Source of the DNA: Myxococcales bacterium
GTDB lineage: Bacteria > Myxococcota_A > UBA796 > GCA-2862545
DNA: 64,000 nt
Reading direction: 5' to 3'
Assembly (NCBI GenBank): GCA_019634415.1
Contig: JAHQVJ010000254.1
Location: 35,019 to 99,018, forward strand
Under the pieces are notes generated by a model. That model ran no database searches. It had not been told where the DNA came from and was given only the letters and a program-made list of their open reading frames with translations. Made by a program: the position numbers and the translations under genes. Of this stretch, positions 8,750 through 17,872 are shown piece by piece (positions within the stretch are counted from its first letter, which is position 1; every line of letters begins with the position of its first letter).

Positions 8750-10414
8750 TCAGGCCGTCGCGGACACGAAGATCCCCGTGGAGCCCACGGCGTCCTTCAG
8801 CCTCTCCTCGTCGTGCTCCAGCCGATCGACGAGCTTGTCGAGGAACCCCGTACCGTCGGCCTCGGTCGCCCCGAAGAACGACTCCACCACGTCGGAGCGC
8901 AGCGTCAGCGTCCGACGCAGGGCCGACCCTCCCTGGCGCAGGCTCACCCGGTCGCGCACCCCCTCTCGGAAGTCGAAGTCCACCCCGAGTCCAGTGCGCA
9001 CAAGCCCCAGCGTGTCCTCGTCTGCCGCGTCGCGCACCAGCTGCTCCACCGAGCTGTAGAGCTGCCGTACCGCGAGCGGCGCGTCGTCCGAGGCCCCGGC
9101 GAGCAACTCGCCCATCAGCGTCGCCACCTCGCGGGTCGCGGCGATCACCGCCTCGCTGTCGGGCCCAGCGCCTCGCGTGCCGGTGTACACGCCGCTGCGC
9201 AGCTGCAGCGCCTGAAGGATCCCCGTGCCGCCATCCTGGAGCTCCAGGCGCTGGCTGCTGTGCTGGGCCGTGATCACCACGCGGTTCGACGACATCGACG
9301 CCGTCACGCCGTCCACCGTGGAGCCGATGCGCGCGACCAGATCCTGCACCGTGTCCGTCGTCACGTCGAAGGCGACGTCCACCCCGTTCACCTGCAGCGT
9401 GCCGCTGCTCACCCCCGCGAACGCGGCCACGCTCGACAGCGTCTGGTCGGCATCCGAGGTCTGCCCGAGGGTCGACGACGAGCCAGCGAGCTTCGTGGCC
9501 GCCAGGAACCCCGAGGTGTCGTTGGTCAGCGTGATGTCCTCGTCCGAGGCCACGCGTCGCGACAGCTGCACCGTCTCGGTGGCTGCATCGAAGGTGGCAT
9601 CCACCCCCGCCGCCGACGCCGTGATCTGGTCGAGCACGTCGTTGAGGGAGTCCGTGGTGGGGTCCACGGTGATCGTGACCCCGTTGACCTCGAAGGTCCC
9701 CGCCAGCACCTGCTGGCCCGTCTCCAGCAGAGGATCGTTCGACCCCGATCCGCCGAGCGGGTTGTCGGGATCCACCGCTTGCTCGTCGCCCACTTCCACG
9801 TCGAAGCTGAAGGTGTCGGATCGTCTGACGGTGCCCGCCGACAGCGAGACCGTCACCCCGTTGTTGAAGGTCACCTCGGTGTCGGCAGGCGTGTTGGCCA
9901 CAAGGGTCTGTCGATCGATGCGAACACCAGCGGAGTCACGCAGCGTCAGCCGGATGTCCCGATTTCCCCCTACCGTACGGTTCGGGTTGCTGATCTCCAC
10001 CGTGAAGGTGGCGCTCCCCTGGCTACCGTCGTAGGCGCCACCCACGGTGGGCGTGGACGTGGAGGACCCGTCGAAGGCAGGGTTCCGCGGCGTGACGGAG
10101 GTGTTGAGCCGGTTGACCTCCTCCGTGGAGCCGCGCGTGGTGACCCGGCTCGCCAGATCGAGCGCGATCCCGGGAGACGACTGAGCCGACGCCCGACGCG
10201 ACCCGGCCCCCTCCGTGCGGAGCACCGCGCGCAGCTCGGTGAGGGCCTCGCGGAGCTTCACGCTCGTCGCCAGCGTGCTCTTGAGCTGCGCCTGCTCCGC
10301 CGCCGCGCGCAGGTATCCATCGCTGCGGTTGATGCGCGCCGACGGCCCGATCACGCGGCTCCCACTCCCTCCAAGCACGGTCGTGAACCGGCTTCCATCC
10401 ACGCGAAACGGCAT
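8750..10414 (-). CDS. Orphan protein with flagellin-hook IN / FliD-like repeats
   Basis: 554 residues from ATG 10414 (a GGGG stretch lies upstream, so the RBS is weak). The middle of the protein carries at least two copies of a flagellin/FliD hook IN-like motif: a short 'V-N-G-V-x-(I/V)-x-(V/F)-D' strand followed by a TTDS-L/VQDL helix and a VxAxxxxxxxxI strand (near residues 255-300 and 350-400). The N-terminal ~80 residues are helical like a filament-forming segment, and the C-terminal ~130 residues are again helical. This is the layout of a hook-associated cap protein or a distant flagellin relative, yet no other flagellar gene lies in the window. It ends in VSATA, as does the acidic protein at 22.4 kb. 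No signal peptide. Confidence 0.6.
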   Translation of the reverse strand: MPFRVDGSRFTTVLGGSGSRVIGPSARINRSDGYLRAAAEQAQLKSTLATSVKLREALTELRAVLRTEGAGSRRASAQSSPGIALDLASRVTTRGSTEEVNRLNTSVTPRNPAFDGSSTSTPTVGGAYDGSQGSATFTVEISNPNRTVGGNRDIRLTLRDSAGVRIDRQTLVANTPADTEVTFNNGVTVSLSAGTVRRSDTFSFDVEVGDEQAVDPDNPLGGSGSNDPLLETGQQVLAGTFEVNGVTITVDPTTDSLNDVLDQITASAAGVDATFDAATETVQLSRRVASDEDITLTNDTSGFLAATKLAGSSSTLGQTSDADQTLSSVAAFAGVSSGTLQVNGVDVAFDVTTDTVQDLVARIGSTVDGVTASMSSNRVVITAQHSSQRLELQDGGTGILQALQLRSGVYTGTRGAGPDSEAVIAATREVATLMGELLAGASDDAPLAVRQLYSSVEQLVRDAADEDTLGLVRTGLGVDFDFREGVRDRVSLRQGGSALRRTLTLRSDVVESFFGATEADGTGFLDKLVDRLEHDEERLKDAVGSTGIFVSATA

Positions 10415-10566
10415 GCGAGTCCCCCTGTGGATTTCCCATCGGATCCGCGGGCTCGCGTTTCCTTGCAAATCTTCAGGGGCGTTCGCATTGGCAGACTCGA
10501 TGACGGAACGGGCTGTCCCGCACACCGAGCCAAGCCATCGGTGCCCGGCGGTGGTACGAGCGGATC

Positions 10567-11772
10567 GTGCGAAACGTCTTGATCCTCCTGACCCTCTGGC
10601 TGACGCTCTTCACCCAGTCCAGCCAGTTCCTGATCGTCGCTCCCGTGCTGCCCCGCATCGGGGAGCAGCTGCACGTGGCCGAGGAGCTGCTGGGGTTGCT
10701 GGTCACGGGCTACGCCGTGGGAACCGCGTCCTTCGCGATCCTGGCAGGGCCAGTCTCCGACCACGTCGGCCGACGCTTCATCCTCCGCGTGGGCAGCGCC
10801 GTCATGGGCACCGTGCTGCTGCTGCACTCCTGGGCCGCCGACTTCACCTCGCTGCTGCTGCTCCGCTGCCTGGCGGGTGCCTCGTCGGGGATCCTCGCCG
10901 GGGCCGCAGTGGCCTACGTCGGCGACGTCATCCCCTACGAGCGGCGCGGCACCGCCATGGGCATCGTGATGAGCGCCATGGCCTTCGGGCAGATCCTCGG
11001 GATCCCCCTCGGCACCGTGTTGGCGGGGAGCTTCGGCTTCCAGTCGGCCTTCGTGAGCTTCGGCTTCGTGATGATCGGCGCCTTCGTCCTCACCATGACG
11101 GCGCTTCCCGCCGTGGACATGGGCGAGGACGAGCCGCTGGGCGTAGGCAGCGCCCTACGCAGCTACGGCAGCCTGCTGGCCCGCTCCGACATCCGGGCCG
11201 TGGCCGCGGCCGCCGTGCTCATGATGCTGTCGGTGTCGAGCTTCATCGTGTACCAGCCCATCTGGCTCGAGGAGGCCTTCGGCGCCAGCCCCAACGCCGT
11301 GGCCAGCCTGTTCCTCGTCGGCGGCCTGGCCAACGCGATCTTCGGGCCGGTGGCCGGCCGGCTGTCGGACCGCATCGGCCGCAAGGGCCTGGTGGTGTTC
11401 GGCAGCGTCGGCCTGGCGGTGCTCATGGCGATCACCCCCTTCGTGCCGACGTTCGCGCTGATCTACCCCCTGTTCTTCGTGATCATGGCCACGGTGGCCT
11501 TGCGGATCAGCCCCTACAACGCGCTGCTCACCGCCATGGTGGACCTCAAGCACCGCGGCAGCCTGATGAGCCTGTCGATGGCCTTCAGCCAGGCCGGGTT
11601 CGCCCTGGGGGCTGCGGTCGCTGGCTGGACCTACGTCTCCCAGGGCTACCTGGGCAACGCTCTGGCCGCCTCGGCCTGCGCCTTGGCGGTGGGCGTGATC
11701 ATCGCCCTGTGGGTGGACGAGCCCGTGGAGGAGGAAGCCCCCGCCGAGTCCGCGGTGCAGCGCGCGTCCTGA
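10567..11772 (+). CDS. MFS transporter
   Basis: 401 residues with about twelve hydrophobic segments, the normal size for a major facilitator superfamily exporter. The signature loop between helices 2 and 3 is present (GPVSDHVGRRF), with its repeat in the second half (GRLSDRIGRKG). Start is GTG 10567; no strong ribosome site is visible. The topology resembles drug/metabolite-proton antiporters of the DHA1 (12-helix) type; the substrate is unknown. It is divergent from the FliD-like gene (~150 bases between, no clear regulatory motif) and 51 bases upstream of the hydroxyacyl-CoA dehydrogenase gene. Confidence 0.9.
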   Translation: MRNVLILLTLWLTLFTQSSQFLIVAPVLPRIGEQLHVAEELLGLLVTGYAVGTASFAILAGPVSDHVGRRFILRVGSAVMGTVLLLHSWAADFTSLLLLRCLAGASSGILAGAAVAYVGDVIPYERRGTAMGIVMSAMAFGQILGIPLGTVLAGSFGFQSAFVSFGFVMIGAFVLTMTALPAVDMGEDEPLGVGSALRSYGSLLARSDIRAVAAAAVLMMLSVSSFIVYQPIWLEEAFGASPNAVASLFLVGGLANAIFGPVAGRLSDRIGRKGLVVFGSVGLAVLMAITPFVPTFALIYPLFFVIMATVALRISPYNALLTAMVDLKHRGSLMSLSMAFSQAGFALGAAVAGWTYVSQGYLGNALAASACALAVGVIIALWVDEPVEEEAPAESAVQRAS

Positions 11773-11823
11773 TGACCCTCGTTGGCCCTCGGGATACGCC
11801 GCGGTGACCCACAGGAGCATGCG

Positions 11824-12585
11824 ATGGATGTCAGCGGTCAGGTAGCCCTCGTCACCGGCGGAGCCTCGGGCCTCGGCCTCGCCACCACCCACACCCTGGT
11901 GGCCCGCGGGGCCAAGGTCGTGGTGGTGGATCTCCCCACCTCGAAGGGCGCAGACGTGCAGGAGGCTCACCCCGATGCCGTGCGCTTCGCCCCGGCCGAC
12001 GTGCGGGACCCCGAGGCGGTGACCGCAGCGCTGGACGTGGCCGCCCAGCTCGGAGACCTGCGCGTGGTGGTGAACTGTGCCGGTGTGGGTGACGCCATCA
12101 AGGTGCTCGGCCGGGACGGCCCCTACCCCCTCGACAAGTTCCAGCGCACGCTGGAGATCAACCTCCTCGGCACCTTCAACGTGATCCGGCTGGCCACGGA
12201 GCGCATGGCGGCGCTGGAGCCGCTCGGCGAGGAGCGCGGCGTGATCGTGAACACCGCCTCGGTGGCCGCCTTCGACGGCCAGATCGGCCAGGCGGCGTAC
12301 GCCGCGTCGAAGGGCGGAGTCGTGGGCATGACGCTGCCCATCGCACGGGAGCTGGCACGCCATCTGATCCGCGTCAACACCATCGCGCCAGGCCTGTTCG
12401 ACACGCCGCTGTTGGCCTCGCTGCCCGAGAAGGCCCGGATCTCCCTGGGCCAGCAGGTCCCCCACCCCTCGCGGCTGGGCAAGCCCTCGGAGTACGGACT
12501 GCTCGTGGCTCAGATCGTGGAGAACCCCATGCTCAACGGGGAGACGATCCGGCTCGACGGCTCCATCCGCATGGCCCCGAAGTAG
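11824..12585 (+). CDS. 3-hydroxyacyl-CoA dehydrogenase type 2 (SDR family)
   Basis: 253 residues with AGGAG before ATG 11824. The Rossmann motif TGGASGLG, the catalytic Ser region, YAASK, and the characteristic IAPGLFDTPLL loop match the type-2 (HSD17B10-like) 3-hydroxyacyl-CoA dehydrogenases, which oxidise 3-hydroxyacyl-CoA to 3-ketoacyl-CoA with NAD in fatty-acid or branched-chain amino-acid degradation. Length matches the family. It follows the MFS gene on the same strand and converges on the ECF sigma-factor gene with ~60 intervening bases. The specific acyl substrate cannot be deduced. Confidence 0.92.
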   Translation: MDVSGQVALVTGGASGLGLATTHTLVARGAKVVVVDLPTSKGADVQEAHPDAVRFAPADVRDPEAVTAALDVAAQLGDLRVVVNCAGVGDAIKVLGRDGPYPLDKFQRTLEINLLGTFNVIRLATERMAALEPLGEERGVIVNTASVAAFDGQIGQAAYAASKGGVVGMTLPIARELARHLIRVNTIAPGLFDTPLLASLPEKARISLGQQVPHPSRLGKPSEYGLLVAQIVENPMLNGETIRLDGSIRMAPK

Positions 12586-12645
12586 ATCCCACGCGGACCT
12601 CGGCTTGCTTTGGGATTCAGCCCGCAGCGGCGGTGTCGGACAGGC

Positions 12646-13950
12646 TCACCGAGCCACCACCGCATCCAGCCGCGCCTGCAGGTACTCCCGCTCCGCCTCG
12701 TTCGTCACCAGCTCGAGCGCTCGCCGATAGGCCGCCGCCGCCTCCTCGAAGCGCTGCAGCCGTCGCAGCAGATCCGCACGGGCGCTGTGCAGCAGGTGGT
12801 ACTCGTCCAGCACGGAGGCCAGCTCGGACTCGTCGAGGATCTGCAGGCCCAGCTCCGGGCCGCCCGCCATGGCCACCGCCACCGCCCGGTTCAGCGCCAC
12901 CACCGGTGACGACACGAGGCGATGAAGCGCCGAATAGAGCCCCACGATCTGCCACCAGTCCGTGTCCTCGGGCCGACTCGCCCCGCCATGGACCGCGGCG
13001 ATGGCAGCCTGCAGCTGATACGGGCCAGCCCGCCGCTGCGCCAGGGCATCGCTCACCCGCTGCTGCCCCTCCGCGATCTGCTCGTGGTTCCAGCGACTCC
13101 GATCCTGCTGCTCCAAGGTGATCAGCTCACCCCCGGGCCCCACCCGCGCAGCCCGCCGACTGTCCTGCAGGAGCAGCAGCGCCAGCAAGCCGGCAGCCTC
13201 GGGCTCCTCCGGCATCAGCGTGACCATCACGCGGCTCAAGCGGATGGCCTCGTCACACAGCTCCGTGCGCAGCAGCGCGCCGCCGGAGGTGGCGGAGTAG
13301 CCCTCGTTGAAGACCAGGTAGATCGTGGCCAGCACGGCATCCAGCCGCTCCGGGAGCAGCTCCCGCGGAGGCACGCGGAACGGGATCCCCGCCTGCTTGA
13401 TCTTGCGCTTGGCGCGCACGATGCGCTGAGCCAGCGTGGTCTCGGGAGTCAGGAAGCAGCGGGCGATCTCGGGGGTGGACAGCCCCCCGAGGGTCCGCAG
13501 CGTCAGCGCCACCTGCGCCTGCTGGCTCAAGGCGGGATGGCAGCAGGTGAACATGAGCGCCAGGCGCTCGTCGGGGATCTCGGGCGGGTCGTCGTCGGGC
13601 CGGACCACGTCGTGTTCGAGCCGCGTCAGCAGCTCCACCTCGCTCGCCTTGGTGGCCCGCGTGGCCCGCCGCCGCAGGCGGTCCAGCGCCTTGCGCCTCG
13701 CAGAGGTGACGATCCAGCCAGCGGGGTTGCGCGGCACGCCCTCGCTGGGCCAGCGCTGCAGCGCCACCGCGACCGCGTCCTGGAAGGCATCCTCGGCCAG
13801 CTCGAAGTCGCCGAGGTAGCGGATCAGGCCCGACAGCACGCGGCCCGAGTGCTCGCGGACCAGCTCCTCCACGGCCCGCCGTGCCTCGAGATGGGCTCCG
13901 GGGGTGGGCACGCCTCCCTCCATGTCGACGCCGCGCGTCGAATCCGACAT
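12646..13950 (-). CDS. ECF42-type RNA polymerase sigma factor (DUF6596)
   Basis: 434 residues, much longer than a plain ECF sigma factor. Region 2 (~residues 20-95, with the AEDAFQDAVAVALQRWP and NPAGWIVTSARRKALD segments) and region 4 (~130-185, TPEIARCFLTPETTLAQRI) are followed by a ~230-residue C-terminal extension (NEGYSATSG..., helical repeats) typical of the DUF6596/TPR-like tail of ECF42. This group has no classical anti-sigma factor and is linked to YCII/DGPF proteins; one such gene lies two genes upstream on the same strand. Start ATG 13950 is chosen because family homology begins shortly after; the GAAGG upstream is only a fair RBS. Confidence 0.92.
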   Translation of the reverse strand: MSDSTRGVDMEGGVPTPGAHLEARRAVEELVREHSGRVLSGLIRYLGDFELAEDAFQDAVAVALQRWPSEGVPRNPAGWIVTSARRKALDRLRRRATRATKASEVELLTRLEHDVVRPDDDPPEIPDERLALMFTCCHPALSQQAQVALTLRTLGGLSTPEIARCFLTPETTLAQRIVRAKRKIKQAGIPFRVPPRELLPERLDAVLATIYLVFNEGYSATSGGALLRTELCDEAIRLSRVMVTLMPEEPEAAGLLALLLLQDSRRAARVGPGGELITLEQQDRSRWNHEQIAEGQQRVSDALAQRRAGPYQLQAAIAAVHGGASRPEDTDWWQIVGLYSALHRLVSSPVVALNRAVAVAMAGGPELGLQILDESELASVLDEYHLLHSARADLLRRLQRFEEAAAAYRRALELVTNEAEREYLQARLDAVVAR

Positions 13951-14070
13951 AGCATCGGACCTTCGAGGGTAGTCGTTCACCGAGTGTCGAGTCGGGGGCG
14001 AGCCGGACCGGCCATCGGGCGGCGCGCCTCGACACACGACCGACAAGCAGCGTGGGCGCCGGTCCGAGCG

Positions 14071-14565
14071 TCAGCGCAGATCCGTGAGGACCGGCCGACA
14101 GTGGTCGAGCGCCCTGCAGGGCTGCTCCGACACGTCGAACCGCAGCACGATCTCGTCTTGGAGGGGACGGCCGCGCTGACCCAGGATGCTCTGATCGAAC
14201 ACCAGCTCCTGATCGGAGCCGGTGGGCAGAGAGTCCACCAACAAGACGTAGCCAGACTCGGGCTGCCATCGCTGCGTCTCGATCTCCACCTCCGCTCCCT
14301 CCCAGCGCACGCCCTCCCGAAGCGACGGCAGGTTGATGACCTCGCTGAACATCACGAACACGCCGACGGCATCGGACGGCACTTGCTCCGTCAGCGAGAT
14401 CGAGGTCTGCTCGTGCCATCTGGTCGACGTCCAGCCGAGCAGGGCGAAGGGACGCTCGTCCGCTGGTGGGGTCGCCACCAGGAAGGCCGACTCGAGCAAG
14501 AAGGGCGGATCGCCCACGTTGCAGCCGAGCGCCATGACCGCCAGTCCAAGTACACCACGTCGCAC
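14071..14565 (-). CDS. Predicted lipoprotein between YCII and ECF42 genes
   Basis: 164 residues starting at GTG 14565 with GGGGG upstream. The N-terminus (RRGVLGLAVMALGC, Cys15) is a lipoprotein signal. The mature protein looks like a single beta-sandwich; the VPSDAVGVFVMFSE segment resembles the first strands of SbsA-type bacterial Ig-like domains, but this is tentative. It sits inside the ECF42 module, 49 bases after the YCII gene and ~120 bases before the sigma gene, all on one strand, so it may be part of that operon. Function unknown. Confidence 0.65.
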   Translation of the reverse strand: MRRGVLGLAVMALGCNVGDPPFLLESAFLVATPPADERPFALLGWTSTRWHEQTSISLTEQVPSDAVGVFVMFSEVINLPSLREGVRWEGAEVEIETQRWQPESGYVLLVDSLPTGSDQELVFDQSILGQRGRPLQDEIVLRFDVSEQPCRALDHCRPVLTDLR

Positions 14566-14614
14566 GATGGCCCCCAAGTCAGCACCTGTGGATGTGTGCT
14601 CGGGGCCACCCGGA

Positions 14615-14962
14615 TCAGTACTCGAAGATCGGGCGGACCTCGATGCTGCCGTAGTCGGCCGCCGGGAGCTTCGCCGCCCAGCGCAGCGCCTCGTCGAGGT
14701 TCTCCACGTCGACGAAGTAGAAACCGCCCAGCTGCTCCTTGGTCTCCGCGAACGGACCATCGGTGGTCAGCGACTGGCCCGAGCGGTTGCGCACGGTCGT
14801 GGCCGTGGAGACGGTCTGCAGCGCCTCCCCTCCCAGGTGCACCCCTGCGTCCATCATCTCCCGCGTGACGTCGCGCCAGCGGGCCATCTGTGCGGCTCGC
14901 TCCTCGGCGCTCTGTTCGGTTCGGTCGGACTCCGACGAGTAGATCAACAGCAAGTACTTCAC
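14615..14962 (-). CDS. YCII/DGPF-domain protein
   Basis: 115 residues with a GTG start at 14962 (GGAG upstream). The sequence has the hallmarks of the YCII-related family: the MKYLLLIY-type first strand (here V-KYLLLIYSS), TVRNRSGQSLTTDGPF with the eponymous DGPF motif, ETKEQLGGFY, and AAKLPAADYGSIEVRPIFEY at the end. Members are small ferredoxin-like-fold proteins whose chemistry is poorly known; those beside ECF42 sigma factors are the usual targets of that sigma factor. It is the first gene of a run leading to the lipoprotein and the sigma gene. Confidence 0.93.
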   Translation of the reverse strand: MKYLLLIYSSESDRTEQSAEERAAQMARWRDVTREMMDAGVHLGGEALQTVSTATTVRNRSGQSLTTDGPFAETKEQLGGFYFVDVENLDEALRWAAKLPAADYGSIEVRPIFEY

Positions 14963-15021
14963 GATGAACTCCAGATGTCTGCCCCATGACGATCGCGGGC
15001 ATCTCGGATCGACATCGGCCG

Positions 15022-15702
15022 TCAGCGCCGTTGCTCGAACGGATCGAGAAATCCCACGAAGGTGTCGCCGTCGACGCTCCAACGAGCCCCGTGGCCCGTG
15101 CGCACGCGCGCCTCGAGCACCGCCTCGTGCAGCCCGTGACCGAAGACGTTCCACCAGGTGGTGGCATCGAGGATGCGAACGACGAGCTGACGCGCTCCCG
15201 CGTTCTTGTCGGCCACCGTCCCCGTGGGCGCCCCCCACCACGAATCGCCCGACCGACCTGCGTGCTTGGTCCACGCCCGACCCGCCACCGTCATGCCGTC
15301 GTCCCGCATCCTCTCGGCGGCGGCCATCATCGCCTGGCGGGTGGGAGGCACGGCAGACGCATCGGTGAGGCTCGCGGGCGTGGTGCGCTGCCCCAAGAGC
15401 AGCAGCACTCCTCCAATCCCGACCGCGTCCAGCGCAGCGGCCAGGGCAGCGCCATCCGACCGCTGCTGCGTCCACCACGCCGCGAACGGGCGCCACACCT
15501 CGGCGGGAGAGGGCGTGGTCTCGGCGGCGAGGTGGGGCTCGGGTCGCCCGGCCGCTGGCCCCTGGCCGTGGCGCTCGAGGCTCGCGGCCAGGGTGGCGAG
15601 GTGGTGCTCGAACACGCTCCCCAGATCTCGACGCAGCTCGGGCGACAGATGGGTCCACGCGGCGCGCAGGGTGTCGACCACGGATGACGAAGACGAGGAC
15701 AT
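15022..15702 (-). CDS. Hypothetical protein, tryptophan-rich cytosolic
   Basis: 226 residues, ATG 15702, starting with a serine run (six Ser) and lacking a signal peptide or membrane helix. It is mainly helical with scattered Trp (AAWTHL, RPFAAWWTQQ, TWWNVFGHGLH) and ends in a compact beta/turn segment with WSVDGDTFVGFLDPF. I do not recognise the family. It is divergent from kinase 1 (about 100 bases between the starts) and lies 59 bases upstream of the YCII gene on the same strand, so it may be co-transcribed with the ECF42 module. The RBS is weak. Confidence 0.6.
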   Translation of the reverse strand: MSSSSSSVVDTLRAAWTHLSPELRRDLGSVFEHHLATLAASLERHGQGPAAGRPEPHLAAETTPSPAEVWRPFAAWWTQQRSDGAALAAALDAVGIGGVLLLLGQRTTPASLTDASAVPPTRQAMMAAAERMRDDGMTVAGRAWTKHAGRSGDSWWGAPTGTVADKNAGARQLVVRILDATTWWNVFGHGLHEAVLEARVRTGHGARWSVDGDTFVGFLDPFEQRR

Positions 15703-15807
15703 GGATGGAACTAGCACAGCAAGGAGACGTTGCACCCCATGACAATACGTGATGGGCCGCCGCGCGCGGCGACGGTACGGACCGAGGCGATCCGGGGGGG
15801 TCCGACC

Positions 15808-17010
15808 ATGCAACCGACGAGCCGTGAGACGCTGCTTCCGCCCAACGACGCCTCCACCGCCGAGACGCTGACCGACTCCATCCTCGACATCGGCGGCCGC
15901 CAGACCCTCATTCCGTCGACGCCGGGCACGAGTGGATCGCAGAGCGCAGCCACCGGGGCTCGCTTCCAGGTGGTGGGAGCGCTGGGGCGCGGCGGCATCG
16001 GTGAGGTCTTCGCCGCCGACGACCGCGACATCGGTCGACGCGTGGCCATCAAGCGGGTGCGCGAGGACCGCCGCTCCGAGAGCGCCACGGTGCGCTTCGT
16101 GCAGGAGGTGCGCACCACCGGCCAGCTCGACCATCCGAACATCGTGCCCATCCACGACGTGGGGCGACAGGAGGACGGCAGCTTCTTCTTCGTCATGAAA
16201 TACCTGGACGGCGAGTCCCTGCACGGCCTCATCGACAGGCTCCGCAGCGGAGACACGGAGGCCCACGCCGAGTGGACCTTCGAGCGCCGAGTGGACGTCT
16301 TCCGCAAGGTGCTGGAGGCGGTCCGCTTCGCCCACCGCCAGGGCGTGATCCACCGCGACATCAAGCCCGAGAACATCATGATCGGCCGCTTCGGAGAGGT
16401 CCACGTGGTGGACTGGGGCCTGGCAAAGCGCATCGGCACCCCCGAGGTGCCCGGCCGCGACGCGGTGCCCGAGGACGGCTTCACCTCCCAGCACGGCTCG
16501 TTGGTGGGCACACCGCTGTACATGGCGCCCGAGCAGGCCCGCAAGGAACCCGCCGACGAGCGGACCGACATCTGGCAGCTGTGCATGCTGCTGTACGAGC
16601 TGCTCACGCTGAACCACCCCCTCGACGACCTGCGCAAGGCACCCCTCGAGGAGATCCTGGACGCCGTGCAGAACCGCCGAGTGCCGCGGGCAGTGGAGCA
16701 GCGCCACCCGAGCCAGTCCATCGTGCCGGTGGATCTGTGCCACATCATGCACAAGGGGCTGCAGCGCGACCCAGCTCGGCGCTTCCAGACCGTCGACGAG
16801 CTGATGGACCGGCTACAGCGGCGCATCGAGGGCCACATCCCGGTGGAGTGCCCGGTCACCTTCGAGAAGCGAGTGCTGCAGGAGCTCATCCACCTCGTGG
16901 ACCGAGCCCCCCGGGCGTCGATGCTGCTGCTCATGGCCGGCGTCACCCTGCTGGGAGTGGCCGCGCTCGGCGGACTGTGGGGCCTGGTGCGCACGCTGCC
17001 GCTCGGGTGA
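15808..17010 (+). CDS. Hanks-type serine/threonine protein kinase, C-terminal membrane anchor
   Basis: 400 residues if read from ATG 15808, which has GGGGG eight bases upstream; an in-frame ATG at 15739 with AAGGAG further away is the alternative. The kinase domain is complete: glycine loop GRGGIGEV (60-67), VAIK with Lys82, HRDIKPEN with Asp184, a DWG magnesium motif instead of DFG (from 202), and MAPE (239-242). A single hydrophobic segment near the C-terminus (~370-395) anchors it with the kinase in the cytoplasm and almost nothing outside, so it lacks an external sensor. DWG kinases with a C-terminal anchor recur in myxobacteria. A HisN-like gene follows 20 bases downstream. Confidence 0.93.
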   Translation: MQPTSRETLLPPNDASTAETLTDSILDIGGRQTLIPSTPGTSGSQSAATGARFQVVGALGRGGIGEVFAADDRDIGRRVAIKRVREDRRSESATVRFVQEVRTTGQLDHPNIVPIHDVGRQEDGSFFFVMKYLDGESLHGLIDRLRSGDTEAHAEWTFERRVDVFRKVLEAVRFAHRQGVIHRDIKPENIMIGRFGEVHVVDWGLAKRIGTPEVPGRDAVPEDGFTSQHGSLVGTPLYMAPEQARKEPADERTDIWQLCMLLYELLTLNHPLDDLRKAPLEEILDAVQNRRVPRAVEQRHPSQSIVPVDLCHIMHKGLQRDPARRFQTVDELMDRLQRRIEGHIPVECPVTFEKRVLQELIHLVDRAPRASMLLLMAGVTLLGVAALGGLWGLVRTLPLG

Positions 17011-17030
17011 CGGCCCGTTAGCCGCACTCC

Positions 17031-17828
17031 ATGTCCATCTCCGAACGCCTCCTGAAGGCCGCCCACCAAGCCGCCGACGCTGCCGCTGCCGAGATCCTGC
17101 CTCGCTTTCGCGGGGTGGGCCAGGTCCAGCACAAGGACGCCGCCTCCCCCATCGTGACCGAGGCGGATCTGGCTGCGGAGGAGGCCATGCGCGCGGTGCT
17201 GACCGCTCTGACCCCCGAGGCCGGCATCGTGGGGGAGGAGCTCGACGACGTGCGCCCCGACGCCGATCTGCGCTGGGTGCTCGACCCCATCGACGGCACC
17301 ATCGCCTTCGCCTGCGGCAAGCCGCTCTTCACCACGCTGATCGCCCTGCTGCAGGAGGGTCGGCCCGTCTTGGGGGTCATCCACCAGGCCGTCACGGGCG
17401 AGCGCTGGGTGGGCACGGCGCGCGGCACCACCTTGGCGGGCGACGCCGTACAGGTGCGCACGCAGGTGCCCATGGAGCACGCGCGCATCGCCAGCACGGA
17501 GCCGTCGATGTTCCGCCACCGACCTGGCCTGCTGGAGCGTCTGCAGGGATCCGCCCACGTGATCTCCTGGGGAGGCGACGCCTACAACTACGGCGCGCTC
17601 GCCTCGGGCCAGGTCGACGTGGTGGTGGAGCACGGCCTCGCGCTGCACGACTACGCCGCCCTGGTGCCGGTGGTGCAGGGAGCCGGCGGCAAGATCACCG
17701 ACTGGGACGGCCAGCCGCTGTCGCCGGCCTCGGGCCCGCGCAGCGTGCTCGCTGCGGGATGCCCCGAGCTGCATCGCCAGGTGCTGGCTTGGCTACGCGA
17801 GCTCGACCCGAGCCAGCACAGCCCTTAG
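17031..17828 (+). CDS. Inositol-monophosphatase-family phosphatase, HisN-like
   Basis: 265 residues, ATG 17031. The metal-binding motifs of the IMPase superfamily are present: GEE (residues 73-75), WVLDPIDGT with two metal-ligating Asp (85, 88), and the C-terminal WGGDAYNYG ... LHDYAALVPVV segment. The closest pattern is the HisN-type L-histidinol-phosphate phosphatase, recognised by DAYNYG and the E-x-GLxxxDYAAL arrangement. Inositol or other sugar-phosphate substrates cannot be excluded, since this superfamily is hard to separate by sequence. It is cytosolic, Mg-dependent, and possibly co-transcribed with kinase 1. Confidence 0.85.
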   Translation: MSISERLLKAAHQAADAAAAEILPRFRGVGQVQHKDAASPIVTEADLAAEEAMRAVLTALTPEAGIVGEELDDVRPDADLRWVLDPIDGTIAFACGKPLFTTLIALLQEGRPVLGVIHQAVTGERWVGTARGTTLAGDAVQVRTQVPMEHARIASTEPSMFRHRPGLLERLQGSAHVISWGGDAYNYGALASGQVDVVVEHGLALHDYAALVPVVQGAGGKITDWDGQPLSPASGPRSVLAAGCPELHRQVLAWLRELDPSQHSP

Positions 17829-17872
17829 GGATCCCCTGCGATGGGCACGTTCGTCCATCGCCTGGAGGACCT

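Noticed and set aside
8750..10414. A flagellar operon
   Set aside because: Only a single FliD-like gene is present; no FliC, FliS, Flg or motor gene is near.
11155..12465. A 436-codon minus-strand open frame over the MFS and dehydrogenase genes
   Set aside because: Both plus-strand genes are unmistakable members of known families; the antisense frame has shadow composition.
12922..14868. A 648-codon plus-strand open frame over the ECF42 region
   Set aside because: Antisense to three genes with clear family signatures; no homologous pattern.
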